From contig NZ_JAKZGS010000001.1 of the NCBI RefSeq assembly GCF_022549695.1, positions 62,001 to 126,000 of the forward strand: a stretch of DNA of 64,000 nt, written 5' to 3'. Of this stretch, positions 34,833 through 43,199 are shown one piece after another (position 1 is the first letter of the stretch; the number at the start of each line of letters is the position of its first letter). Origin of the DNA: Belliella calami. Lineage in GTDB: Bacteria; Bacteroidota; Bacteroidia; Cytophagales; Cyclobacteriaceae. Both the position numbers and the translations under genes were made by a program. The notes beneath the pieces are model-generated. The model ran no database searches. It had not been told where the DNA came from and worked only from the letters and a program-made list of their open reading frames with translations.

Positions 34833-36383
34833 ATCTTTAGATAAAATCAATGTGGAATAAGGGGGTAAATCAATCACCATATCATCCAAAGAACCTAATC
34901 CTAAAGTGAATAAAACTTTATCAAAATCTTTCGGTGCATCAATTGATAGCGTTTGGTCAGAAAGATTATGCACCACAAAAAGTTGCTGTTCTTTGTATGA
35001 TCTATAGTAAGCCATCAAAGGCTTTGCCAATTCCTCTTCATAAAGTGACAAATCCCCTAAAGCCAATGCACGATTTGAATTTCTCAATTTAATCACCTCC
35101 CTATAGTGATTGAAAAAACTCGTACTCATAGATTTTTGGATGGCAAGTGGTGTCACCATATCATCAATTGAATATTCTGCCTCAATCCAAGTTGTCCGAC
35201 CAGTATCGTTTGCCTTGATGTCCCAAAGGAAAGGTTCTCTTATGTTTTCATCAGGTTTTTTTCCAAGCATCCCAATCTCTTCTCCATAATACAAGTAAGG
35301 CGCTCCAGGCATCGACATCAGGATTGTGATAGCTTGCTTCAATTTTCTGGGATTACCTCCCAACGAATTTAATAATCTAGGCTGATCATGATTTGATGAA
35401 AAAGTCGCATCAATAAATTCATCAGATATTTGTTGGTAAAAATCCAATATTTCTTTTTGATTTTTTGCCAACAACATACCATCTTCCTCTTCATAAGCCT
35501 TCAAAAGAGTGTAATGAAAATCAAAATTGAATAATGCGGGTAATCCTGGCAAATATGGAGCAACCACTTCTTTCATATCATAAACCTCCCCTACCAAATA
35601 CACATCAGGCTTAATTTTAGTCATTTCAGATCTAAATTCTTTCCAAAACGCATGATTATCTTCCGCTCTGTCATCAGGAAAGATATGTTTGGCTGCATCC
35701 AATCTAAATCCATCTACTCCAATTTCCTCCAACCAAAAACGTCCAATTTCATAGATCTCTTCTCTTACTTTTGGATTATCAAAATTCAGATCTGGCATAC
35801 CTCCTATAAAAAAACCATAATAAAAATCTTCTCCTACCCCTGGATCATGCCACTGTCTAATATTGTCACTGTCTAAAGTAATAGTCTTTTTGTTTAAAAA
35901 ATCTGCAATTGTATCCTTTTGAGCCCAAACGTAGTAATCCCTATAAGGATTATCTCTTCCTTTTCGAGACTCCACAAACCACGGATGCTCGCTACTCGTG
36001 TGATTGATGATCAAATCTATCACTACCTTGATATCTTTGCTATGAGCTACTTCCAACATATTTTTGAAATCATCCATAGTTCCGTAATCTGGATGAATAG
36101 CTTTATAATCTGTCACGTCATACTTATGATAGCTTGGAGAGGGCATGATTGGCATAAACCAAATTGCGTTTGCACCCAACTCTTTTACATGATCTATTTT
36201 CTTGGCAACTCCATTGAAATCCCCTATTCCATCACCGTTTGAATCATAAAAAGACTGGACAAAAATTTCATATGTAATGCCTGCATGTGGCCAATGATTT
36301 TCTACTTTGGTCTCTGTAGAATGCGAACAAGATGTCTGTAATGCCAAAACAAAAAGAAACAATATGGGTAAATATATTTTCAT
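34830..36383 (-). CDS. GH13 alpha-amylase family lipoprotein
   Basis: The 517-residue protein has a lipoprotein signal (FVLALQTSCS, lipidated Cys19) and a full GH13 barrel: INHTSSEHPW (region I), GVDGFRLDAAKH with nucleophile D229, LVGEVYD with acid/base E266 and SSNHDQPR with D333. The C-terminal beta domain runs from about 440. The opening YEIFVQSFYDSNGDGIGD and MPIMPSPSYHKYDVTDY resemble neopullulanase/oligo-glucosidase-like members. It is likely surface or periplasm anchored and cleaves alpha-1,4-glucans. It is downstream of fba on the same strand. Confidence 0.93.
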   Translation of the reverse strand: MKIYLPILFLFVLALQTSCSHSTETKVENHWPHAGITYEIFVQSFYDSNGDGIGDFNGVAKKIDHVKELGANAIWFMPIMPSPSYHKYDVTDYKAIHPDYGTMDDFKNMLEVAHSKDIKVVIDLIINHTSSEHPWFVESRKGRDNPYRDYYVWAQKDTIADFLNKKTITLDSDNIRQWHDPGVGEDFYYGFFIGGMPDLNFDNPKVREEIYEIGRFWLEEIGVDGFRLDAAKHIFPDDRAEDNHAFWKEFRSEMTKIKPDVYLVGEVYDMKEVVAPYLPGLPALFNFDFHYTLLKAYEEEDGMLLAKNQKEILDFYQQISDEFIDATFSSNHDQPRLLNSLGGNPRKLKQAITILMSMPGAPYLYYGEEIGMLGKKPDENIREPFLWDIKANDTGRTTWIEAEYSIDDMVTPLAIQKSMSTSFFNHYREVIKLRNSNRALALGDLSLYEEELAKPLMAYYRSYKEQQLFVVHNLSDQTLSIDAPKDFDKVLFTLGLGSLDDMVIDLPPYSTLILSKD

Positions 36384-36404
36384 AGGATAATAGGTATTAA
36401 AATA

Positions 36405-36428
36405 GAAAAAGTCACTTAATAGTGACCT
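36405..36428 (-). terminator. Terminator after fba
   Basis: Read on the minus strand, a GTCACT/AGTGAC stem with a 4-nt loop is followed by TTTTTCTATTTT, between fba and the GH13 lipoprotein gene. Confidence 0.6.
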
Positions 36429-36452
36429 TTTCTAAACTAGGTTAATTTGATC

Positions 36453-37514
36453 TTAGTTTCTGTTGATTGCATTAAGCATATCAAATGCAACTTCAAGTCT
36501 TTCTACAAAGTTTTCTTCACCTTTTCTCATCCAAGCTCTTGGATCATAGAATTTCTTATTAGGACTATCTGGCCCATTAGGATTACCTAGTTGTGTTTGA
36601 AGAAATCCTTCATTCTTTTGGTAATATTTCAAAACACCTTCCCAGAATGCCCATTGCATATCTGTATCAATGTTCATTTTTACAGAACCGTAGCTGTTTG
36701 CTTCTCTGATTTCTTCTACAGTAGACCCTGAGCCGCCATGGAATACAAAGAACAAAGGCTTACCTGAAGTTCCATATTTCTCATTGATATAATCTTGAGA
36801 ATTTTTTAGGATGATTGGTTTTAGACTTACGTTTCCTGGCTTGTAAACACCATGCACATTGCCAAAAGCAGCAGCTATGGTAAACATATCCCCCACTTTT
36901 TTCAAGTTTTCATAGGCATATGCTACTTCTTCTGGCTGTGTATATAGCTTAGAACTATCGATATCTGTATTGTCTACACCATCTTCTTCACCACCAGTCA
37001 CACCTAGCTCGATCTCAATGGCCATTTGTAGTTTGTTCAACTCTTCAAAGTACTTTACAGAAGTCCCAACATTCTCTTCCAAAGACTCTTCTGACAAGTC
37101 AAGCATGTGAGAACTATATAGTGGTCTTTTGAAAGCTTCATAGTAAGATTTCCCTTCTGCTATCATGCCATCTACCCAAGGTAATAATTTTTTTGCTGCG
37201 TGATCTGTATGCAAAATTACAGGAACACCGTATGCTTCTGCCATTTTATGAACATGCAAAGCACCAGAAACAGCTCCAGCAACACTCGCTTGTTGTTTGT
37301 CATTTGGAAGTGATTTCCCTGCATAAAATTGGGCTCCACCATTTGAAAATTGAATGATCACTGGAGAATTTACTTTTTTAGCAGTCTCCAAAACGCCATT
37401 TATAGTACTGGTATTGATCACATTTACCGCTGGAAGTGCAAATTCACTTTCCTTTGCGTAAGACAATAAGTCTTTCAGCTCTTCACCGTACTTTACTCCT
37501 GGTTTGAATTTCAT
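36453..37514 (-). CDS. fba: Fructose-bisphosphate aldolase, class II
   Basis: This zinc enzyme splits fructose 1,6-bisphosphate to glyceraldehyde 3-phosphate and dihydroxyacetone phosphate. The 353-residue protein shows the class IIa pattern: PAVNVINTSTINGVLE, HTDHAAKKLLPWVDG (metal and catalytic Asp/His), EIELGVTGGEEDGVDN, AAFGNVHGVYKPGN and FHGGSGSTVEEIREA. The length is that of the long FbaA type. It lies between two amylase genes on the same strand, 21 nt from the secreted amylase gene, so it could be co-induced by starch. Confidence 0.96.
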   Translation of the reverse strand: MKFKPGVKYGEELKDLLSYAKESEFALPAVNVINTSTINGVLETAKKVNSPVIIQFSNGGAQFYAGKSLPNDKQQASVAGAVSGALHVHKMAEAYGVPVILHTDHAAKKLLPWVDGMIAEGKSYYEAFKRPLYSSHMLDLSEESLEENVGTSVKYFEELNKLQMAIEIELGVTGGEEDGVDNTDIDSSKLYTQPEEVAYAYENLKKVGDMFTIAAAFGNVHGVYKPGNVSLKPIILKNSQDYINEKYGTSGKPLFFVFHGGSGSTVEEIREANSYGSVKMNIDTDMQWAFWEGVLKYYQKNEGFLQTQLGNPNGPDSPNKKFYDPRAWMRKGEENFVERLEVAFDMLNAINRN

Positions 37515-37535
37515 GTTGTTGATTTAATGGTTTGA

Positions 37536-40331
37536 TTATTTTTTTATAAATCGCCTTCTGAGCAGCTGACGATTATCATTAAGCTCAAAGATATAAAGAC
37601 CTGCCTTAAAATCCTTTATTTCCAACTCTAAAAAATTATTTACATTTTTGGAATCGCCTTCGACTAGGACTTTTCCTGTCACATCCAATACTCTATAATT
37701 GAATTGGTTAAACCCTTTTGGAAGTGAAATATTTAGGTTTTCATTAACTGGATTTGGATATAATTTAAATTCTGAATCATCTATGATCTCCTTTTCTATC
37801 GATGTAATAATATCCTCGAGGATCTCTCCTTCTGGGAGCGGAAGCTTTTGGTTGGTATAGAGCAAAAACTGATTCGCCCTTATTCTGGAGTTTAGCGTAT
37901 TTGATGTCACATTAATCTCTGCTTCAGTAAAATAATTATACCAAGTGCCATCTGATGGAAATGTAAGTGTTGCATTGTTCACATCTGTCAATCCAAAATT
38001 TCCATAAAGTACTATTTGAAGATCTCCATCACCTACTTGGATTGATTTCACCGGCTGTGTCAAAGACAAGGTGACATTATCTGGATCATTGAAAATATTA
38101 TAATCATTCTTTAACTTAATCATTGCCCTGTAGAGATTATACAACCTCTGTCTTTCGGGATTTTCTAGGTAATTCCATCTGGTCGGTTTCACTCCTAATC
38201 GATCATTATTCAATTCCAAATCATATCCATATTCTTCAAACTGCCATAGCATTTTCGGACCTGGTATCGCAAAAAAGAAAGTAGCCAACAACTGATTTCT
38301 ATTCACTCCATTTCTCAATTCACGAATATTGACTGGTGAGGTCTGTCCAAAAGTCAATGATTCCCACATAGTGCGTTCTTCATCATGACTCTCCATATAA
38401 CTTACAAGGTTGTTCTGATCCCATCCCCTAGTCTTATAATATCCCCAGTCAAAGTTTCTGGAATTCCCTTTGGCCATTTCCCTAAAATCATTATTCAAAT
38501 TGCCCCAAAACATCATTCCATAGTTAGCAAGCTCCCTCTCCTCACTATTGTCTGCAAAATGTTCCAAAATCACATAAGCATCAGGATGATGTTCTTTGAT
38601 ATTATCATAAATATCTTTCCAAATTTCAATCCTAGATTCATCTCTTTGGCTCCATTGAGAAACGTTATCTCCAGAATTTACTTGAGTAAAACCTTTGCTC
38701 AAATCAAATCTGTAGCCATCAAATTTATATTCTGAAAGCCAATAATTATTTACTGTATCCACAAATGCTTTTGTGTATGCGCTTTCATGATTGAAATCAT
38801 AACCAACATTGAATGGATGTCTAGCAACTCTATTGAACCAAGGGTTGTCTAGAGTAGGAGCTCCATAATCACCATCATTATAAAGTCTCACCATCGGATT
38901 CTGACCAAAGGCATGATTCAAAACCATGTCTAAAATCACAACCATATCTCGCTTGTGCGCTTCATCGATCAACTCTTTCAATTCATTTTTAGTCCCATAG
39001 TATTTGTCAGGAGCAAAAAAGAAAGATGGATTGTATCCCCATGACAAATTCCCTTCAAACTCTTTTATAGGCATTAATTCAATTGCATTTATCCCTAAAT
39101 CTTTCAAATAATCTAACCTCTCGGTCACAGCCTTATACGTTCTTCTATCATCAAAGTCCCTTACCAACAGTTCATACACTACCAATTCTTCCGGTTCTGG
39201 TTTGTTGTATTCCAAATACTTCCATTCATAAGGTTGCTGAGCTGTCTGGAGATAGGTAGCCTGGAATAATGTTTTACCACTTGGAAATGGTTTAAGGCCT
39301 GGATATCTGTTTTGGTCAATTATTTCTTGATCATTGAAAGGGTCTGATGTTTTGTCAGCATAAGGGTCTCCTATCCGAATGCTCCCATCAACTAGATACT
39401 GGAAAATGTATTCTTCACCTGGTGTAAGATTTGATACATTTAGCCAAAAAAGTTCTTTGTCAGGCGTCTGAAACATTTGATAGTCAGGCAAAATCTGCCA
39501 GTCATTAAAATCTCCAATAACAAAAACATTTTTCTTGTCAGGCGCTTCCAACACCAAGATCACCTCTGTATCAGAAATATAATTGATACCTTTCTTTGCA
39601 CCTTGGGGTAGAGTCGCTTGTGGGCTTTGTCCTACGACGTTGATAGTAACTGTAGAAGTGGTCTCTTCTGATCCGGCCACAGCTTTTGCTTGGATTACGA
39701 ATACACCTTCGGACGTAGCTTGAAATTCATAATTGAGTGTTTCTACATCTGATGCACTAGCCACAGGTGTATCATTCACTAAGATACTCAAATCAGAAGC
39801 TTGCGATGCGACTATAGCTATTTCTTGGGACTCTCCTACTTCCAAAAGCATTGAATTTGTCTGAGGATTAGTGAAGCTCACCTCAAAACCTTGACTCAAA
39901 TTCACGAAAAAATCTCCGTTGGTACTTGTTTTTCCCTCTAGGTTGCCTGCAGCATTCCTAAACACCATACCCATTCTATATATCACTTGATCTCCAGTAG
40001 GGTTAAAAAATTCATTTGGAATAATTTCCCACTCCCAAACATTGTTTTCGCCCTCTACTTTTGACATAAGTGCGGCTTGATTTGCTGTCCCCCATTCAAA
40101 TGGAACAATTGACCAAGTATTTGATGTTGGGCTTTCGATGACTGCTCCTATGTGAATATACACAGCATCTACTCCAGCCAAACCAGTCGTGCCTTGGCTT
40201 GCATCGTAGATAATCTTAACTTTCTGGTCGGCACGTGGAAAGCCTGGCACTGTGGTTACTTGTGCTTGGATATTTCCCCAAAAGAAAAATATCAATGCAC
40301 AAATGGATGAACTTGTAATTTTGAATTTCAT
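37536..40331 (-). CDS. Secreted multidomain GH13 alpha-amylase with T9SS type A domain
   Basis: The start chosen is the ATG at 40331 (MKFKITSSSICALIFFFWGN), which gives a signal peptide ending IQAQ; a longer frame reaches 40436. Two N-terminal beta-rich domains (about 25-260) precede a CBM48/E-set-like domain (VFVIGDFNDWQ...LFWLNVSNL). The GH13 barrel has MVLNHAFG, nucleophile D543 in YRFDLSKGF, acid/base E590 in ILEHFAD and D650 in ESHDEERT. The C terminus (FKLYPNPVNENLNISLP ... GLYIFELNDNRQLLRRRFIKK) is a T9SS type A sorting domain. It should be secreted to degrade starch or maltodextrin outside. Confidence 0.93.
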   Translation of the reverse strand: MKFKITSSSICALIFFFWGNIQAQVTTVPGFPRADQKVKIIYDASQGTTGLAGVDAVYIHIGAVIESPTSNTWSIVPFEWGTANQAALMSKVEGENNVWEWEIIPNEFFNPTGDQVIYRMGMVFRNAAGNLEGKTSTNGDFFVNLSQGFEVSFTNPQTNSMLLEVGESQEIAIVASQASDLSILVNDTPVASASDVETLNYEFQATSEGVFVIQAKAVAGSEETTSTVTINVVGQSPQATLPQGAKKGINYISDTEVILVLEAPDKKNVFVIGDFNDWQILPDYQMFQTPDKELFWLNVSNLTPGEEYIFQYLVDGSIRIGDPYADKTSDPFNDQEIIDQNRYPGLKPFPSGKTLFQATYLQTAQQPYEWKYLEYNKPEPEELVVYELLVRDFDDRRTYKAVTERLDYLKDLGINAIELMPIKEFEGNLSWGYNPSFFFAPDKYYGTKNELKELIDEAHKRDMVVILDMVLNHAFGQNPMVRLYNDGDYGAPTLDNPWFNRVARHPFNVGYDFNHESAYTKAFVDTVNNYWLSEYKFDGYRFDLSKGFTQVNSGDNVSQWSQRDESRIEIWKDIYDNIKEHHPDAYVILEHFADNSEERELANYGMMFWGNLNNDFREMAKGNSRNFDWGYYKTRGWDQNNLVSYMESHDEERTMWESLTFGQTSPVNIRELRNGVNRNQLLATFFFAIPGPKMLWQFEEYGYDLELNNDRLGVKPTRWNYLENPERQRLYNLYRAMIKLKNDYNIFNDPDNVTLSLTQPVKSIQVGDGDLQIVLYGNFGLTDVNNATLTFPSDGTWYNYFTEAEINVTSNTLNSRIRANQFLLYTNQKLPLPEGEILEDIITSIEKEIIDDSEFKLYPNPVNENLNISLPKGFNQFNYRVLDVTGKVLVEGDSKNVNNFLELEIKDFKAGLYIFELNDNRQLLRRRFIKK

Positions 40332-40400
40332 ATAATTGCAATCGAGGGCCGGTGATTTGTTAATTGACAAAAATCCAAAAACTAGATTTGGTTTAAAGAA

Positions 40401-40432
40401 AAAAAGTACTGGGATTATCCAGTACTTTTTTT
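40401..40432 (-). terminator. Hairpin after the SusE-like gene
   Basis: AAAAAGTACTGG and CCAGTACTTTTT form an uninterrupted stem around a short loop, downstream of the SusE-like stop and before the amylase start. It might attenuate transcription into the amylase gene. Confidence 0.75.
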
Positions 40433-40449
40433 CCAATTACTATATAGGA

Positions 40450-41496
40450 TTAATTTTTTGTTACTGAATATCGTACAGTTCCAGGAGTTTTGAAATCCAA
40501 GGTAATGGTATAATTCCCAGCCTCAGCAATTGGAATATCAGCACCATCGTTATTAAATCCAGCTATTCCTTCTTCATCTGAAGCACCATAATTTTGATCC
40601 CAAGTATTTGTTCTAAACTTAAGAAATCCAGCAGTCAAGTTGGTAGTAATATTCAAAATATTCTCTGCCGCATTAAATGTCATAGGGGTTTCATTATCCC
40701 AACCACCTGCGGTAGCATCACCGATAATTCCCCAAATACCTATTCTTTCTAATTCATAAGTTAGGTTTTCAAGATCAGCTTTTACTCTATATGTCCCAAA
40801 GCCATCTTCAATTTCTATATCTGATCCTTTTTCCACTAGGCTGCCAGGTGTCGCTCCTAAACCAAAATCTGGAAATGCATCCCACTCTGGACCAGTTATG
40901 AATTTAAATGCACCAGACCCTGAAAGAATATGGACAAAGCCTTCATAAACATCATCTGAATTTTCAGAAAAGATCACTGTATTATCATTTATAGGAGCCC
41001 AGCCTTGGTAATCACCAGGAACCCTTAAAAATGGTAAATCCACATCAGTAGGATAAGGTGTCACTGAAATGGTCATTCCAGGGCCAAAAACGTCTGGAAT
41101 AGATCTACTCGGGATAGCCTTAACTCTAAACTCCAAATCTCCAGCAACTTCAGGAGTCAAACCTTTTGCAAGAGCTCTCCTATTCAATTCAGAAACTTCA
41201 ACCTCAACGGTAGTGGTAGTAGATGTACCAACAGCAAGAGGTGCTGCAAAATTATTCCCTACTGCATCTACTTGGATTTCATAAGTTACTTCTGAAACTT
41301 GCGTCCCAAAGTTTGCTGCATTTACATTAAAAACAAGCATCTCTTCTGCATCCGCAACGTTCAAAATTAAACTTGTTGGAGGGGATGCTAATGTTGCTCC
41401 TTCTTGCTGAATTATTTTTGGCTGCTCAAGAGGGTCACATGACCAGATAAGTGGTAGTGCAAAGACTACAAATAGAAGTTTAGTAAATACTCTCAT
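40450..41496 (-). CDS. SusE/SusF-like starch-binding outer-membrane lipoprotein
   Basis: The 348-residue protein has a lipoprotein signal (VVFALPLIWSCDP, Cys20). The SusE-type N-terminal domain (about 30-145) contains LASPPTSLILNVADAEEMLVF, VSEVTYEIQVDAVGN and LNRRALAKGLTPEVAGDLEFRVKA. Two following modules (about 150-250 with LRVPGDYQGW, and 250-348 with IGIWGIIGDATAGGWD) resemble the starch-binding repeats of SusE/SusF. It is first in the minus-strand starch unit. A SusC/SusD pair would normally accompany it but none is present here. Confidence 0.85.
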   Translation of the reverse strand: MRVFTKLLFVVFALPLIWSCDPLEQPKIIQQEGATLASPPTSLILNVADAEEMLVFNVNAANFGTQVSEVTYEIQVDAVGNNFAAPLAVGTSTTTTVEVEVSELNRRALAKGLTPEVAGDLEFRVKAIPSRSIPDVFGPGMTISVTPYPTDVDLPFLRVPGDYQGWAPINDNTVIFSENSDDVYEGFVHILSGSGAFKFITGPEWDAFPDFGLGATPGSLVEKGSDIEIEDGFGTYRVKADLENLTYELERIGIWGIIGDATAGGWDNETPMTFNAAENILNITTNLTAGFLKFRTNTWDQNYGASDEEGIAGFNNDGADIPIAEAGNYTITLDFKTPGTVRYSVTKN

Positions 41497-41681
41497 AATG
41501 GTTTTTGGTATAAATTGTTAATTCAATAGGGTAAATAATTTATATTTTTACTTTGATAAATCACATGCACTTTATCAATCATCATTGAACTTTAAGATTT
41601 TCAGATTAAGGCATATAACTATATTAGTCAATGTGATTTTTTTATGCAAGGAATTGTTGAAAAAAACACCACAAAAAAACT

Positions 41682-41706
41682 ATGCAAACGTCACCGCAAT
41701 CGATTG
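41682..41706. promoter_or_regulatory. Putative LacI-family operator pair between susE-like and lacI
   Basis: ATGCAAACGT (41682-41691) and the perfect 10-bp palindrome CAATCGATTG (41697-41706) resemble the CG-centred operators of LacI-family regulators. They lie about 190 nt before the SusE-like start and 135 nt before lacI. A related site occurs before the GH31 gene. The rest of 41497-41841 shows no gene. Confidence 0.55.
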
Positions 41707-41841
41707 TGTTAATTTTCATTTTATAGGATTTATTGTGGAATTGGGTTTAGATTAGAAAAAAAAATAGTAGAAATAACTATTTAAGATTTAATTTTCGTAT
41801 TATTTCATATTAAATTGAAATCTTAGAATAATATAATTTTC

Positions 41842-42882
41842 ATGAAACTAGGCCAAGCCACTATCAAAGATATTGCTAAGGAACTAAATGTCTCCCTGTC
41901 GACTGTATCCAGAGCACTAAAGGACTACCCAGGAATCAGCAGTGAAACAAAAAGAAAAGTAAAAGAACTTGCCGAAAAACTAAATTATAGACCCAATGCA
42001 ATAGCTCTAAGTCTAAGGAAAAGCAAATCCTTTACCATTGGTGTCATTATTCCTGAAGTTGTACATTTCTTTTTTTCCACTGTGATCAGTGGAATTGAAG
42101 AAGTTGCTTTTGCAAATGGCTACAATGTCATTCTTTGTCAAACAAATGAAAAACTCCAAAGAGAGTTGAGCAGTATCGAAGCTATGCTTGATAATCAGGT
42201 CGATGGCCTTCTAGTCAGTTACTCAAAGGAAACTGAAGACTTTGAACATTTTACAAAACTACTGAAACAGAACTTTCCGATAGTATTTTTTGATCGAGTT
42301 CCAGAGATTGAGAATACGGTGAACGTAACTGTGAATGATTTCAAAGGTGCATATGACGCCACCTCCCACTTGATCAATCAAGGGTATAAAAATATCGCGC
42401 ATTTGGCAGGACCAAAAAACCTTACAATAAGCAGAAAAAGACTAGATGGATATTTAGCTGCACTTCAGGATCATTCCATCAAACAAAACCCTGATTGGAT
42501 TATCCCATGCCCAATAGGAACGCAGGAAGAAAGTTTTAATTTCACCAAAAAACTATTTGAAAATGGAAAAATTAAACCAGATGGTATTTTTGCAAGCAAT
42601 GACATTGCTGCTGCTGGAGCCATGATGGCAGTAAAATCTTTGGGACTAAAAGTCCCTGGTGATGTAGGTATCGTAGGTTTTTCTGATTGGCAATTCTCCT
42701 CCATGATAGACCCTCCCCTCTCAACAGTATCCCAACCAGGTTTTCAAATGGGTGAAAAAGCAATTTCCCTGCTCCTTGAAATGATCAATAAAAAGAAAGA
42801 TGAAATTTGGTCTCCAAAAACAGTGGTATTGGAAACAGAATTGATTATCAGGAAATCATCAGAGAAAATCAATAAAATATAG
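41842..42882 (+). CDS. LacI-family transcriptional regulator of the starch/maltose region
   Basis: The 346-residue protein has the LacI HTH (ATIKDIAKELNVSLSTVSRA, residues about 6-25) and hinge (NYRPNAIALSLRKSKSF), then a sugar-binding periplasmic-fold domain (IGVIIPEVVHFFFSTVISGI ... VDGLLVSYSK ... DGIFASNDIAAAGAM ... VPGDVGIVGFSDWQFSSMID). It sits between the SusE-amylase unit and GH31/MFS, which it probably controls in response to maltose or a related sugar. Confidence 0.94.
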   Translation: MKLGQATIKDIAKELNVSLSTVSRALKDYPGISSETKRKVKELAEKLNYRPNAIALSLRKSKSFTIGVIIPEVVHFFFSTVISGIEEVAFANGYNVILCQTNEKLQRELSSIEAMLDNQVDGLLVSYSKETEDFEHFTKLLKQNFPIVFFDRVPEIENTVNVTVNDFKGAYDATSHLINQGYKNIAHLAGPKNLTISRKRLDGYLAALQDHSIKQNPDWIIPCPIGTQEESFNFTKKLFENGKIKPDGIFASNDIAAAGAMMAVKSLGLKVPGDVGIVGFSDWQFSSMIDPPLSTVSQPGFQMGEKAISLLLEMINKKKDEIWSPKTVVLETELIIRKSSEKINKI

Positions 42883-43019
42883 TCTGAATTTTAAACACTT
42901 TTCAGTTGAGGATTCTAAAGCTTTGATAGGACAAAGTAGGCGTAAATAGTTGGCTAAATTGAAAAATCAGGTCTAATTTTCAAAATATTTAAAAAAAAGA
43001 GAAAAATTGTTGCTTTTTT

Positions 43020-43035
43020 ATGCAATCGTTTGAAT
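43020..43035. promoter_or_regulatory. Putative LacI-family operator upstream of GH31
   Basis: ATGCAATCGTTTGAAT has a CG-centred imperfect palindrome (CAATCGTTTG) like CAATCGATTG at 41697. It lies 165 nt before the GH31 start. The rest of 42883-43199 has no gene. Confidence 0.55.
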
Positions 43036-43199
43036 AGGGCTTGATTTTTATCTTTCCGTATTTCAAAGCTAGGTTAAATTAATTCTCACCCCATAACCAA
43101 CATAGAAGCAATTTTTTACTTTAATTATACTTTCTAAATTTAGCTGAGACAAATAGCTTTTCAGCTAAACAACGAGCCAAAAAAACAAAAATTAAGCGA

